From assembly GCF_029767755.1 (NCBI RefSeq), contig NZ_JARUQS010000001.1, positions 62,001-126,000 of the forward strand: DNA of 64,000 nt. The letters are read 5' to 3'. Each line of letters begins with the position of its first letter. Positions within the stretch are counted from its first letter, which is position 1. Below are positions 1 to 8,481 of the stretch, one piece after another. Position numbers and translations under genes: made by a program. This stretch comes from Thiomicrorhabdus sp. zzn3 (lineage in GTDB: Bacteria > Pseudomonadota > Gammaproteobacteria > Thiomicrospirales > Thiomicrospiraceae). The notes beneath the pieces were generated by a model. It made no database searches, had not been told where the DNA came from, and worked only from the letters and a program-made list of their open reading frames with translations.

Positions 1-101
1 CCGCGTGAGGCTAATGGCCGGTCGATGTCCATTAAGGAGTCGTCTTTCCAATCGGATTTGGCATGCCTTAGCAGCATCAGTTCACGAAGTTGTTGAGTCA
101 T
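1..101 (-). CDS. SixA-like histidine phosphatase, N-terminal fragment
   Basis: Reading the minus strand from an ATG at 99-101 gives about 33 residues before the window edge. They contain LLRHAKSDW (residues 10-18), the RHG/RHA phosphate-binding motif of the histidine phosphatase superfamily, with His13 as the expected phospho-acceptor. The D..RPL spacing after it is typical of SixA, which dephosphorylates phosphohistidine domains. Only the start is visible, so a different branch of the superfamily cannot be excluded. The gene lies 40 bp downstream of pyrE on the same strand and may be co-transcribed with it. Confidence 0.7.
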   Translation of the reverse strand, partial: MTQQLRELMLLRHAKSDWKDDSLMDIDRPLASR

Positions 102-141
102 GATGAACGCTTCTCAATCAAATGGATCACAGATCCAGGTG

Positions 142-780
142 TTAATCGATTCCATACTCTTTGCGGTATTCAACCATCGCATCCAGATAAATTTGCATAT
201 CAGGCTGTGTTTTCAGGTAGTTGATGATGTCAGTCAAATCAATGATGCTGGCGACAGGAATGCCGTATTCCGCTTCGACCTCTTGAATGGCAGACAGTTC
301 GGTTTGGCCTTTTTCCATGCGGTCCAGCGCAATGAGCACCCCGGCCGGTTCTGCGCCGTTGGCTTTAATGATGTCGATGGCCTCACGGATGGCGGTACCG
401 GCGGTGATGACGTCATCGATAATCAGTACCTTGCCTTCTAATGCATGGCCGACAATATTGCCACCTTCACCGTGATCTTTGGCTTCTTTACGGTTAAACG
501 CATAGGGTTTGTCGATCTGGTGATCCTGGGCCAGAGCGACGCTGGTGGTCGCGGCTAACGGAATACCTTTATAAGCCGGACCGAATAACACATCGAATTC
601 AATGCCGGATTCCGCCAGAGCATCGGCATAACCTTGAGCCAGTGTGGCAAGTTGTCCGCCGGTGTTGAACAGGCCTGCATTGAAAAAGTAAGGGCTTTTA
701 CGTCCGGATTTGAGTGTGAATTCGCCCAGTTTAAGAACACCGGCTTGCATGACGAATTCGATAAATTGATTTTTATTCAT
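142..780 (-). CDS. pyrE: Orotate phosphoribosyltransferase
   Basis: Transfers phosphoribose from PRPP to orotate to give OMP, the fifth step of pyrimidine synthesis, in the cytosol. The protein follows the gammaproteobacterial PyrE pattern throughout: [19 protein letters not shown] near the N terminus, [11 protein letters not shown], the flexible-loop signature [12 protein letters not shown], and the PRPP-binding motif [17 protein letters not shown] chose the ATG at 780 (212 aa), which matches the usual ~213 aa; a TTG at 801 would add seven unconserved residues. Neither start has a good ribosome site. pyrC, another gene of the pathway, is at 8.5 kb and not linked as an operon. Confidence 0.97.
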   Translation of the reverse strand: MNKNQFIEFVMQAGVLKLGEFTLKSGRKSPYFFNAGLFNTGGQLATLAQGYADALAESGIEFDVLFGPAYKGIPLAATTSVALAQDHQIDKPYAFNRKEAKDHGEGGNIVGHALEGKVLIIDDVITAGTAIREAIDIIKANGAEPAGVLIALDRMEKGQTELSAIQEVEAEYGIPVASIIDLTDIINYLKTQPDMQIYLDAMVEYRKEYGID

Positions 781-983
781 TGATTGGAAACGGTTGATCA
801 AAAGAGCTTTATCTTACTCCATGCAAATTCCGCCCCGCAAGTTTTTTACATGGCGTTGTCTTTGTTCGACTGATTTGCATGAAGGAGTATGCATTGCTCA
901 TTCTGGACAGGCCTGGTGAAAAGAGAGGCCGATCGGACGAATGGTCGTTTTGCGAGATAAGGTGAACGGCGATTGGCGAGTGT

Positions 984-1826
984 TTAGGCCTGTTGAGCAA
1001 AGTCTTTAAGTGTTTGAATTTCTTGGTCCCAAATGTCCGGATTAATGGTTTCCAGAATCATTGGAATTTCATCGATACGCGGATCCTGCATCAGTTTTTT
1101 AAAGGCCTCCCAACCGATTTCACCTTCTCCGAGGCTATGGTGGCGATCCAGTTTTTGTCCCAATTTGGCTTTGGAGTCGTTAAGATGCACGCCTTTTAAG
1201 TATTCAAATCCGACCACTTCGCCAAAATCGCGCATGACCCCTTCGTAATCGCCTTTGAGGTCGTAACCGGCGGCAAAGGCGTGGCAGGTATCAAAGCAAA
1301 CCCCTACACGGCTTTTATCTTCGACCTTATCGATGAGGTAGGCGAGTTGTTCGTGGCGGTACCCCAGATTTGAGCCCTGGCCAGCGGTGTTTTCAATCAC
1401 TGCAGTGACGCCCTGGGTTTGTTCAAGGGCAAAGTTAATGGATTCGGCGATGTAATCCAGGCACTGTTCTTCAGGGATTTCCCGCAGGTGGCTGCCGGGG
1501 TGGAAGTTCAGCAGGGTGATACCAAGCTGTTCACAACGCTGAAGTTCATCAATAAAGGCATCCAGCGATTTCTGGCGTTTGTCGATTTCCGGATGGCCGA
1601 GGTTAATCAGGTAGCTGTCGTGCGGCAGAATCTGCTTGCTGCTGTAGCCGTAGCGTTCACAGTTGGCTTTAAAGGCTTCAATGCTTTTTTGAGTTAAAGG
1701 TTTAGCCACCCATTGACGTTGGTTTTTGGTAAATAATGCAAACGCAGTTGCGCCGATTTCATGAGCTCGGAGCGGGGCGTTTTCGACGCCGCCGGCCGCA
1801 GAGACATGGGCTCCAATGTATTTCAT
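984..1826 (-). CDS. nfo: Endonuclease IV
   Basis: AP endonuclease that cuts DNA 5' of abasic sites using a three-zinc centre in a TIM barrel; part of base-excision repair. The 280-aa length is the family norm. Visible family features are the start [42 protein letters not shown] and HLNDSK, which carry the His/Glu/Asp zinc ligands. It stands alone on the minus strand; a 180-bp gap with two copies of the AGGCCTG repeat (908 and a variant at 985) separates it from pyrE. Confidence 0.96.
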   Translation of the reverse strand: MKYIGAHVSAAGGVENAPLRAHEIGATAFALFTKNQRQWVAKPLTQKSIEAFKANCERYGYSSKQILPHDSYLINLGHPEIDKRQKSLDAFIDELQRCEQLGITLLNFHPGSHLREIPEEQCLDYIAESINFALEQTQGVTAVIENTAGQGSNLGYRHEQLAYLIDKVEDKSRVGVCFDTCHAFAAGYDLKGDYEGVMRDFGEVVGFEYLKGVHLNDSKAKLGQKLDRHHSLGEGEIGWEAFKKLMQDPRIDEIPMILETINPDIWDQEIQTLKDFAQQA

Positions 1827-2003
1827 GAGGCCTTTCCTGAGTGTTTGGTATAGAGGTTGGAGAATGAAAATTTAAAATTGGCACACTCTCTGCATTAGAG
1901 TCGCCATACATATAATTATACCGAATTGTGCCGACAAAAAATTGACAGTCCTTTGCATTGTTTCGGGCTGGGATGCATGGTCGGCAAGCACAGGGAGAAG
2001 AAC

Positions 2004-2522
2004 ATGGCGATTGATTTAAGAAAAGTAGAACCTTTAGGATCCAAAAGCGTTTTGTTGGAGCAGGCGATGCGTCGCCACCTGGGACAACCTGCCAAAAAAG
2101 AACAGGCCAGCCGCGCAAATGGCGCCTATGACGATATGGATATGTCGGATATGATCACTCCGGATTTTGAGTGGTTGAATGAAGACAAAACCGCCTTGAA
2201 AAATCTGGTGGCGCAAATGGATGCGTCAATCGGCCAGATCGCCCAGCAGATGCGTGTATTGGAAGAAAGATCGACTAAAACCAGTCTTAAGGTTGAAAAA
2301 GAACAGCAGTTGCTGTTTAAGCAGATCAAAACCTTGAACGGTTTGTTGAAGCGTCAGGTTGATGTGTTTTCTTCCATGGAGAATCAGATTGCCGAGATTG
2401 AGATGAAGCAAAATAATCTGGTGGCGCAGGTTGGAATCGGTGTGATTGCCGGCTTGATGTCTGCGGCAACCATTCTGGTGACGGCGCCATGGATGACAGT
2501 GCTGATGGAGTATATTCGCTAA
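2004..2522 (+). CDS. Unknown coiled-coil protein with C-terminal membrane anchor
   Basis: I do not recognise this 172-aa protein. It starts at an ATG preceded by AGGGAGAAG. Residues 1-50 are charged and without clear homology; residues ~60-140 are rich in Leu/Gln/Glu/Lys with heptad-like spacing, suggesting a coiled coil; residues ~145-172 form one hydrophobic segment ending MEYIR, a tail anchor with almost no residues beyond it. The layout resembles small cytoplasmic coiled-coil proteins tethered to the inner membrane. It stands alone between nfo (divergent) and the reductase at 2666. Confidence 0.75.
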   Translation: MAIDLRKVEPLGSKSVLLEQAMRRHLGQPAKKEQASRANGAYDDMDMSDMITPDFEWLNEDKTALKNLVAQMDASIGQIAQQMRVLEERSTKTSLKVEKEQQLLFKQIKTLNGLLKRQVDVFSSMENQIAEIEMKQNNLVAQVGIGVIAGLMSAATILVTAPWMTVLMEYIR

Positions 2523-2629
2523 GTTCCTTTTTTTTATCTTTCGGCTTGTTTCGCTGGCCGAATAACCAACGTTGGCAAGCGCCGCCTCCGGCGGACTGTT
2601 CCTACCTTTGCTCCCTGTTTTCCCATGTT

Positions 2630-2651
2630 AAAATGGCCGCTTGGCCATTTT
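2630..2651 (+). promoter_or_regulatory. Perfect hairpin just upstream of the reductase start
   Basis: AAAATGGCC and GGCCATTTT form a 9-bp perfect stem with a four-base loop. It ends 14 bases before the ATG at 2666, immediately in front of the GGGAG ribosome site. It could terminate transcription of the gene ending at 2522, since the 3' arm ends in four T, or shape the leader of the next gene. I cannot tell these apart from sequence. Confidence 0.5.
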
Positions 2652-2665
2652 GTGGGAGATTTTCG

Positions 2666-3766
2666 ATGCAGTTTATTGTCCTCAGCAATCGCTGCTTAAC
2701 TGAACAATGCGCAGACAAAGCGATTTTTCATCTGGTGTTGCAACCCGAACTTGTGGAAACTGAATCAGACGCTGCGTTTGCTTACCAGCCAGGTGATTGG
2801 CTTACCCTGCAGGCAAAAAACGAACCGCAATTGGCTGAAGCGATTTTGCAAAAATTACAGCTTAACGGCGATGAAACGATTGAATTAAGACGCTGCGGCG
2901 TGGTCGGTGTTGGTGAAGCACTGGTTGAGCATTTGGAAATCGCTGCGTTGAATCCGGCTATCTTGAACAAATTGCAACGCCAGTATGGGTTTGAGGAGTG
3001 GGCAGATCGACAAGCAATGATCGATTACGCCTATGGGCGTGATATTCTTGATCTGCTGGACACTTATCCGGGTTTGTGTGATCTGGGTGTCGATTTTTTG
3101 TCACTTTTGGCGCCTTTAGGTCCGCGCTACTACTCCATTGCCTCGGCTCCGGTAGCGGTAGGAGATGAAGTGCATTTGCTGATTAGAGAGGTGGTCTATC
3201 GCAATGCCGCTTCGGAACGCATTCATTACGGAGTGGTCAGCCATGCCGTGAGTCGACTGCAGGCGGGGGAGGTGGTTCAAGGTGCCTTAAAGGCCAATCC
3301 AACCTTTAAACTTCCACAGGATCCTGCAACCCCTATCATTATGTTGGGAGCCGGAACCGGCTTGGCGCCGTTTATCGGGTTTATGCAACAGCGCGTAGCC
3401 GAAGGCGCTACCCAGAATCTCCTTATTTTCGGTGAAACCCATCAGGCCTGTGCCTTTTTATTTGAAGAGCAGCTGACTCAGTGGGTTTCGCAGGAACATT
3501 TGCAATTAGTCACCGCCTTTTCACGTGACCAGGCGCAAAAAGTATATGTTCAGCACCGTATGCTGGAACTGCGGCAAACCCTCTGGCAATGGATTGAGCA
3601 AGGCGCGCACATCTATTTGTGTGGCGATCAAACCGGGTTGGCTAAGGGGGTTGAATCCGCTTGGTTGGAGATCATGCAGTCGGAAGCAGGAATGGACTTG
3701 GAGCAAGCCAAACAAACCTGGCAGGCCTGGCGTAAAGCCAGACGCTTGCAGACCGATATCTATTAG
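2666..3766 (+). CDS. CysJ-like FAD/NADPH reductase without flavodoxin domain
   Basis: 366 aa matching the FAD- and NADPH-binding part of sulfite reductase flavoprotein/cytochrome P450 reductase proteins: PGDWL near residue 40, RYYSIAS (FAD binding), GAGTGLAPFIGFMQQR (pyrophosphate loop), LIFGETH, TAFSRDQ.QKVYVQHRM, IYLCGD, and the C-terminal ARRLQTDIY. The N-terminal flavodoxin (FMN) domain of CysJ is absent; the protein begins directly with the FAD-domain strand. It must therefore hand electrons from NADPH to a separate carrier or enzyme that cannot be identified here. No cysI-type gene is adjacent. Start at ATG 2666 fits GGGAG seven bases upstream. Confidence 0.88.
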   Translation: MQFIVLSNRCLTEQCADKAIFHLVLQPELVETESDAAFAYQPGDWLTLQAKNEPQLAEAILQKLQLNGDETIELRRCGVVGVGEALVEHLEIAALNPAILNKLQRQYGFEEWADRQAMIDYAYGRDILDLLDTYPGLCDLGVDFLSLLAPLGPRYYSIASAPVAVGDEVHLLIREVVYRNAASERIHYGVVSHAVSRLQAGEVVQGALKANPTFKLPQDPATPIIMLGAGTGLAPFIGFMQQRVAEGATQNLLIFGETHQACAFLFEEQLTQWVSQEHLQLVTAFSRDQAQKVYVQHRMLELRQTLWQWIEQGAHIYLCGDQTGLAKGVESAWLEIMQSEAGMDLEQAKQTWQAWRKARRLQTDIY

Positions 3767-3796
3767 GACGGGGTGTTGCCAGTTCTGGGTGATGAC

Positions 3797-5323
3797 TTAT
3801 TTAAAGTGCAGCTGGTAGCCAGCGGCTTCAAGACGTTTGGCTTCCGTTTCCAAATCCAGGCGGGTCATTGGGTGCTGTTCCAGCCAATGCTCGTCAAACT
3901 CCAACAGCAGTTCATTTCCGTTTTCGATGTAAAGGGTCGGCTCCAAGTTCTCAAAATCGCGGCCGCGGTGAATGCGCACTGCCAAACGTAACAACAACGT
4001 GAGGCGTATCAAGGTGTCACGATGCATATCGATTTCATCGTAGGCTTTGGAGATAAACTTGCCACGATGGTTCAGTACCAGGGCGCTGAGAATCTGCTTT
4101 TCCTGTTGGTTGAATCCGGCCATTTCAGCCTGAGCAATCAGATAGGCACTGTGATGACGGTAGCGTTTGTAACTGATGGCGATGCCGCATTCATGCAGTT
4201 GGGCCGCCCAGTTCAACAACTTTTTAAAGTCATATTCGTTGTCACGCAGTTGCCAGAGGTTATGCGTCTGTTTGAACAGAGCTTGAGCGGTAAAAGAAAC
4301 GTGGTTTGCTTGCTGAGTATCAACGCGCATCCATTTCTGCATGGCAGCGACGCTGATTTCACGTGCGTCTTTGGCGAACAGGCGTCCCAAAGTGTCAAAG
4401 ATCAAGCCTTCACGCAGGGCATTGGGCGAGACTTGCATCTGCTCAATGTCGAGTTCTTCAAAAGTGGCGATCAAAACCGCTAAGCCGCCGGCAAGGACCG
4501 GACGGCGCTCATCTTTCAGTCCTTCTATATCAAGGTCATCGGCATTTCCGGTTTCAATCAGGGCGTCGCGCAGCTTATACAGTGCCGGGAGGGTAATGCC
4601 GTGGTCGCTCCACTGGTTCTGTTCCAGAATCTGGCCGATAGACTTGATGGAGCCGGAAGCGCCAATGGCGGTATCCCAGCCAAGACGTTTCAGTTTGACC
4701 TGATGCGGACGCAGAGTCAGGCGGCAGGCGGAGATTGCTCGTTCCATTTTTTCGAGGGTGATCATGCCCTTGTCAAAATGTTTTTGTGTGACGCTGACAC
4801 AGCCCATCTCAGTGCTGGTGAGATGGGTATGCGTAAACTGGCTGCCGATAATGTATTCAGTGCTGCCGCCGCCAATGTCCATGACCAGGCGTTGTTCTTC
4901 GCTTGCTGGTAGACCATGGGCAACGCCCAGATAAATCAAACGCGCTTCTTCTTGGCCGGTAATGATCTGAATGCTGTGGCCCAGTGCTTGACGCGCCTGT
5001 AAGAGAAATTCACGACTGTTTTTAGCGTTGCGTAGCGTGTTGGTGCCAACAGCGCGTACGTTTTGGGTGGGAATTTGATTAATAAGCTGGCCAAATCGCT
5101 GCAAACATTCGATGGCTTTATTGAACGCTTTTTCCGTGAGGTACCCGTTTTTATCTAGTCCGGCACGCAGACGAATCATTTCTTTGTGGCGGTCAACGAC
5201 CTGCATTTGTCCGTGTACTTCACGGGCAATGATCAGGTGAAAACTGTTGGAACCGAGGTCAATAGCTGCATAGAGCGGACCTTCAGTTTCTGAAGTATGT
5301 TCAAGATTGGCTGTGGTATTCAT
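3797..5323 (-). CDS. ppx: Exopolyphosphatase Ppx/GppA family
   Basis: Removes terminal phosphates from polyphosphate, and in some members hydrolyses pppGpp. The 508-aa protein has the ASKHA phosphatase loops AAIDLGSNSFHLI (residues 19-31) and VMDIGGGSTEYIIG (~150-163), then an HD-type C-terminal half (AAQLHECG, HHSAYLI, LNHRGK), giving the full-length Ppx architecture of about 510 aa. The ATG at 5323 removes a weakly supported upstream extension to 5359. It lies 250 bp downstream of ppk1 on the same strand, the classic ppk-ppx pairing, so synthesis and breakdown of polyphosphate are probably linked here. Ppx rather than GppA is favoured by length and neighbour. Confidence 0.93.
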   Translation of the reverse strand: MNTTANLEHTSETEGPLYAAIDLGSNSFHLIIAREVHGQMQVVDRHKEMIRLRAGLDKNGYLTEKAFNKAIECLQRFGQLINQIPTQNVRAVGTNTLRNAKNSREFLLQARQALGHSIQIITGQEEARLIYLGVAHGLPASEEQRLVMDIGGGSTEYIIGSQFTHTHLTSTEMGCVSVTQKHFDKGMITLEKMERAISACRLTLRPHQVKLKRLGWDTAIGASGSIKSIGQILEQNQWSDHGITLPALYKLRDALIETGNADDLDIEGLKDERRPVLAGGLAVLIATFEELDIEQMQVSPNALREGLIFDTLGRLFAKDAREISVAAMQKWMRVDTQQANHVSFTAQALFKQTHNLWQLRDNEYDFKKLLNWAAQLHECGIAISYKRYRHHSAYLIAQAEMAGFNQQEKQILSALVLNHRGKFISKAYDEIDMHRDTLIRLTLLLRLAVRIHRGRDFENLEPTLYIENGNELLLEFDEHWLEQHPMTRLDLETEAKRLEAAGYQLHFK

Positions 5324-5429
5324 ACAATCGATGTCGCAATGGTTCGTTAAAGTGGCCAAATCTGTTTATCAGGGTTGGATCGAGTCAAACTGTCGTAAGA
5401 GGCCATTCAAAGAGGGGCCTAGTTTAACC

Positions 5430-5455
5430 GTTTTTGTCTCTTAGAGACATAAAAC
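5430..5455 (-). terminator. Hairpin between ppk1 and ppx
   Basis: TGTCTC and GAGACA, flanked by T-rich and A-rich arms with one unpaired base, form a stem around a TTA loop about 120 bp beyond the ppk1 stop. It could attenuate or end the ppk1 transcript before ppx. The T run after the stem on the minus strand is short, so confidence is modest. Confidence 0.35.
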
Positions 5456-5576
5456 AATTTTTTAATGCGAGATGCAATGATGGTGTACCAGGAAGGCTAA
5501 AAAATTTAAATGCAAGGCGTGGAGTTGAACGATTTCGTTCATCCCCACGTGCCATTGCTTCGAGGCTGGTCAACCG

Positions 5577-7760
5577 TTACTGACTATATTTCTCAATCAA
5601 CGCTTGTTGGGCACAGAAAGCCGGTTTGCCGTCTGGCGTTTTTTGCTGATAGGTTCCATCCGGTTGCAGCACCCAGGCGTTGACATTGTCTTCCAGGTAA
5701 ATGGCCAAACCTTCCGTATACACTTTTTGGAAACAGTCGGCTTCCAGGATTGGGAAACAGGTTTCAACTCGAGAAAGCAGATTACGGCTCATCCAGTCTG
5801 CACTTGAGCAGTAAAGTTCCGGTTCACCACCATAGTTTTCAAAGTAATAAACCCGGTGATGTTCCAGAAAGCGGCCAACGATGCTGGTCACGGTAATGTT
5901 TTCCGACTGGCCTGGTATCCCGGGGCGTAACGAGCACATGCCGCGGATGATCAGGTCGATTTTAACGCCGGCTTGAGAAGCGTCATAAAGTGCGTCGATG
6001 ATGGCTTGTTCCTGCAATCCGTTCATTTTGGCGATAATCCGCGCCGGTTTGCCTTGGCGGGCGTGTTCGGCTTCACGATGAATGCGCTCGATCATGCCAC
6101 TGTGTAGCGAGAACGGGGACTGTAAAAGTACTTCTAATCCTTTGGTTTCACCGAGGCTGGTGAGCTGTTGGAAAATTTTGGAAGCGTCTCGCCCAATCGC
6201 AGGATTGGCGGTGAATAGTCCGAAATCCGTATAGAAGCGCGTGGTGATGTGATGATAGTTCCCGGTTCCCAAGTGGGTGTAATGGCGCAGTTTATCGCCT
6301 TCGCGGCGCACCACCAGAATCATTTTGGCGTGCGTCTTATATCCAACCACACCATACACCACATGCACACCGGCATCCTGCAGGCGAGTGGCTTGGATGA
6401 TATTGGTGTCTTCATCAAAGCGTGCGCGCAGTTCCACCACAGCGGTGACCTCCTTGCCGTTGCGTGCCGCTTTTTCTAGAGCGTCGATAATGGCTGAGTT
6501 TTCCCCGGTTCGGTAGAGGGTCATGCGGATGGCTAATACACCAGGGTCTACCGCCGCTTGCTGTAAAAATTCGATGACTGGGGTAAAGGAATCATAAGGG
6601 TGGTGTAGCAGCAAATCTTTACGTTGAATGCGTTCAAACAGGGTTTCTGGTTGTTTTTTACGTTGGAATAAGCGGAACCCTTTATCGGTTTTGCGCTGTT
6701 TAAGCTGTTTTTGTGAATAGGGGGTGAACAGCAAGTCGGGACGATTCGCCATATCCGGCACGGCATTCAGTCGGTGCAGGTTCACCGGGCCGTTGACCTG
6801 ATATAGGGCTTCTTCTTCAAGCTGGAATTGATCAAGTAAAAACTCAACCATATTGCGCGGACAGTTATCCGCCACTTCCAGGCGAATAGCGCCGCCGTAT
6901 TGTCGGCCGGAAAGTTCCCCTTTTAGCGCGCCCATAATGTCTTCGACCTCTTCTTCATCGATAAAGAGGTTGGTGTTGCGGGTCACGCGGAACTGGTAGC
7001 AGCCGGTCACCGTCATGCCCGGGAAGAGGGTGGCGACATTGGCATGCAGTACCGACGAGAGGAAGACAAAGTCGTTTTCACCATCAGTCGCTTCCGGCGG
7101 CAGTTTGATAATACGTGGCAAAGAGCGGGGTACCTGAACCACCGCCAGTCCATTGGAACGACCGAAGGCATCCTTGCCTTCCAGAGAAACAATAAAGTTC
7201 AAACTCTTATTGAGAATTCTCGGGAACGGGTGTGACGGATCCAATCCCATTGGGCTTAATACCGGTTGTAAGGATTCCAAAAAGTAGTTACGAATCCATT
7301 CTTTATGTTGTTCGCTCCAGTGGTTGCGGCGTAAGAAGCGAATGTTCTCTTTTTGTAAATCCGGAATGAGTACATTGTTTAGGGTGTGGTACTGGTCTTC
7401 GACAATGTCGTGTGCCGTCTGTTGCAGCATGTCAATGGCCTCTTGGGGCAGCAGACCGTCCGGTTTGGTGAGTGCGCCCGGATCGTTTTTCAACTCATAC
7501 AGACTGGCCAGGCGGACTTCAAAAAATTCGTCCATATTGCTGCTGGAAATGCACAGGTACTTCAGGCGCTCCAATAACGGAATATCCGGTTTTTTCGCCT
7601 GGGCCAAGACACGGCGGTTGAACTCCAGCAAACTGCGCTCGCGATTTATGTACTTAGGGTAGTTTTCAGCATTCAGCGGGGCGTGTTCTTGTTCTGTCAT
7701 GATGTGATCTGAAGTGGACTCAGTGTGCATTTCTGTTTGACCTGTATTGATTATGCGCAT
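5577..7760 (-). CDS. ppk1: Polyphosphate kinase 1
   Basis: Builds polyphosphate from ATP through a phospho-histidine intermediate, at the inner membrane. Domains are in the standard order: N domain (YINRERSLLEFNRRVL), head domain, and two phospholipase-D-like catalytic domains with DTNIIQATRLQDAGV, the active-site stretch GYKTHAKMIL (His477 by this numbering), HLGTGNYH, and NGLQEQAIIDALYDAS. At 727 aa it is slightly longer than E. coli PPK; the extra residues are at the N terminus, where starts at 7730 or 7700 are also possible and no candidate has a convincing ribosome site. ppx follows on the same strand. Confidence 0.95.
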   Translation of the reverse strand: MRIINTGQTEMHTESTSDHIMTEQEHAPLNAENYPKYINRERSLLEFNRRVLAQAKKPDIPLLERLKYLCISSSNMDEFFEVRLASLYELKNDPGALTKPDGLLPQEAIDMLQQTAHDIVEDQYHTLNNVLIPDLQKENIRFLRRNHWSEQHKEWIRNYFLESLQPVLSPMGLDPSHPFPRILNKSLNFIVSLEGKDAFGRSNGLAVVQVPRSLPRIIKLPPEATDGENDFVFLSSVLHANVATLFPGMTVTGCYQFRVTRNTNLFIDEEEVEDIMGALKGELSGRQYGGAIRLEVADNCPRNMVEFLLDQFQLEEEALYQVNGPVNLHRLNAVPDMANRPDLLFTPYSQKQLKQRKTDKGFRLFQRKKQPETLFERIQRKDLLLHHPYDSFTPVIEFLQQAAVDPGVLAIRMTLYRTGENSAIIDALEKAARNGKEVTAVVELRARFDEDTNIIQATRLQDAGVHVVYGVVGYKTHAKMILVVRREGDKLRHYTHLGTGNYHHITTRFYTDFGLFTANPAIGRDASKIFQQLTSLGETKGLEVLLQSPFSLHSGMIERIHREAEHARQGKPARIIAKMNGLQEQAIIDALYDASQAGVKIDLIIRGMCSLRPGIPGQSENITVTSIVGRFLEHHRVYYFENYGGEPELYCSSADWMSRNLLSRVETCFPILEADCFQKVYTEGLAIYLEDNVNAWVLQPDGTYQQKTPDGKPAFCAQQALIEKYSQ

Positions 7761-7902
7761 TCTTCATATTGCATTAAAGGGGTGCTTTTCGATTTTGATT
7801 TTCGGCCGGTTAAATTAAATGGGTACCCAAGCAAAATCGATTACTTATTATCCTCTAAAAATATGACAGCGCGGTGAATTTGTAAAGTGGCCAGATTAGC
7901 TT

Positions 7903-8229
7903 CTACTTTTTATGAGAGTGTTTTGGCGGATTGGTCTTGAGACTGGATGACGGGCATTCCGCATCAGCTTGATCGTTGTCGTATCCGTCTTTATGAGCTC
8001 GACAGCCACAGCTTGGTACGGGGTCGACACCGCCGGGATTCCCGGGATGGCAGCGTCCAATGCGCTTAATGGCAAGCCAGCTCCCGCAGAGTACACCGTG
8101 TTGTTTGATGGCATCAATGGTGTAATTCGAGCAGCTTGGATAAAAGCGGCAGCGTGGACCGAGTAATGGGCTTATAAGCAGCTGATAGATGCGAACGAGG
8201 CCAATCAGTAGCCATTTAATTGGGTTCAT
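7903..8229 (-). CDS. yidD: Membrane protein insertion efficiency factor
   Basis: 108 aa with the YidD pattern: an amphipathic N-terminal helix ([21 protein letters not shown]), then [19 protein letters not shown] and [17 protein letters not shown]. The family is thought to assist YidC-dependent insertion at the inner membrane. It is usually located between rnpA and yidC; here neither is nearby, so the gene has moved out of the rpmH-rnpA-yidD-yidC cluster. The tail after residue ~80 is polar, His/Lys-rich and unconserved. Confidence 0.93.
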   Translation of the reverse strand: MNPIKWLLIGLVRIYQLLISPLLGPRCRFYPSCSNYTIDAIKQHGVLCGSWLAIKRIGRCHPGNPGGVDPVPSCGCRAHKDGYDNDQADAECPSSSLKTNPPKHSHKK

Positions 8230-8481
8230 GAAAATACCCTGATCTGTTTGGATTTAAGTCTTGGTGATAGAACGTTGCGAACGATTCAGTAAAACCGTTT
8301 CAGATCGTTGCTTTCAGCCGAATTCAATCTATTTATTCTACTCTTCTTGGTCTTAATATGCATGTGCATAAAATCAGTAGGCCTGTTGGGAAAAACCCTC
8401 AAAATTCAGACAATTCGGGCTAAAATAGCCATAAACTTTTAACCGCTAAAGTCCAGCCCCAAGTGAGAGAGGAAGTAAGTC

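Noticed and set aside
5324-5359. Upstream extension of ppx to 5359
   Set aside because: It would need a TTG start and adds twelve residues with no family match; ATG 5323 gives the usual length.
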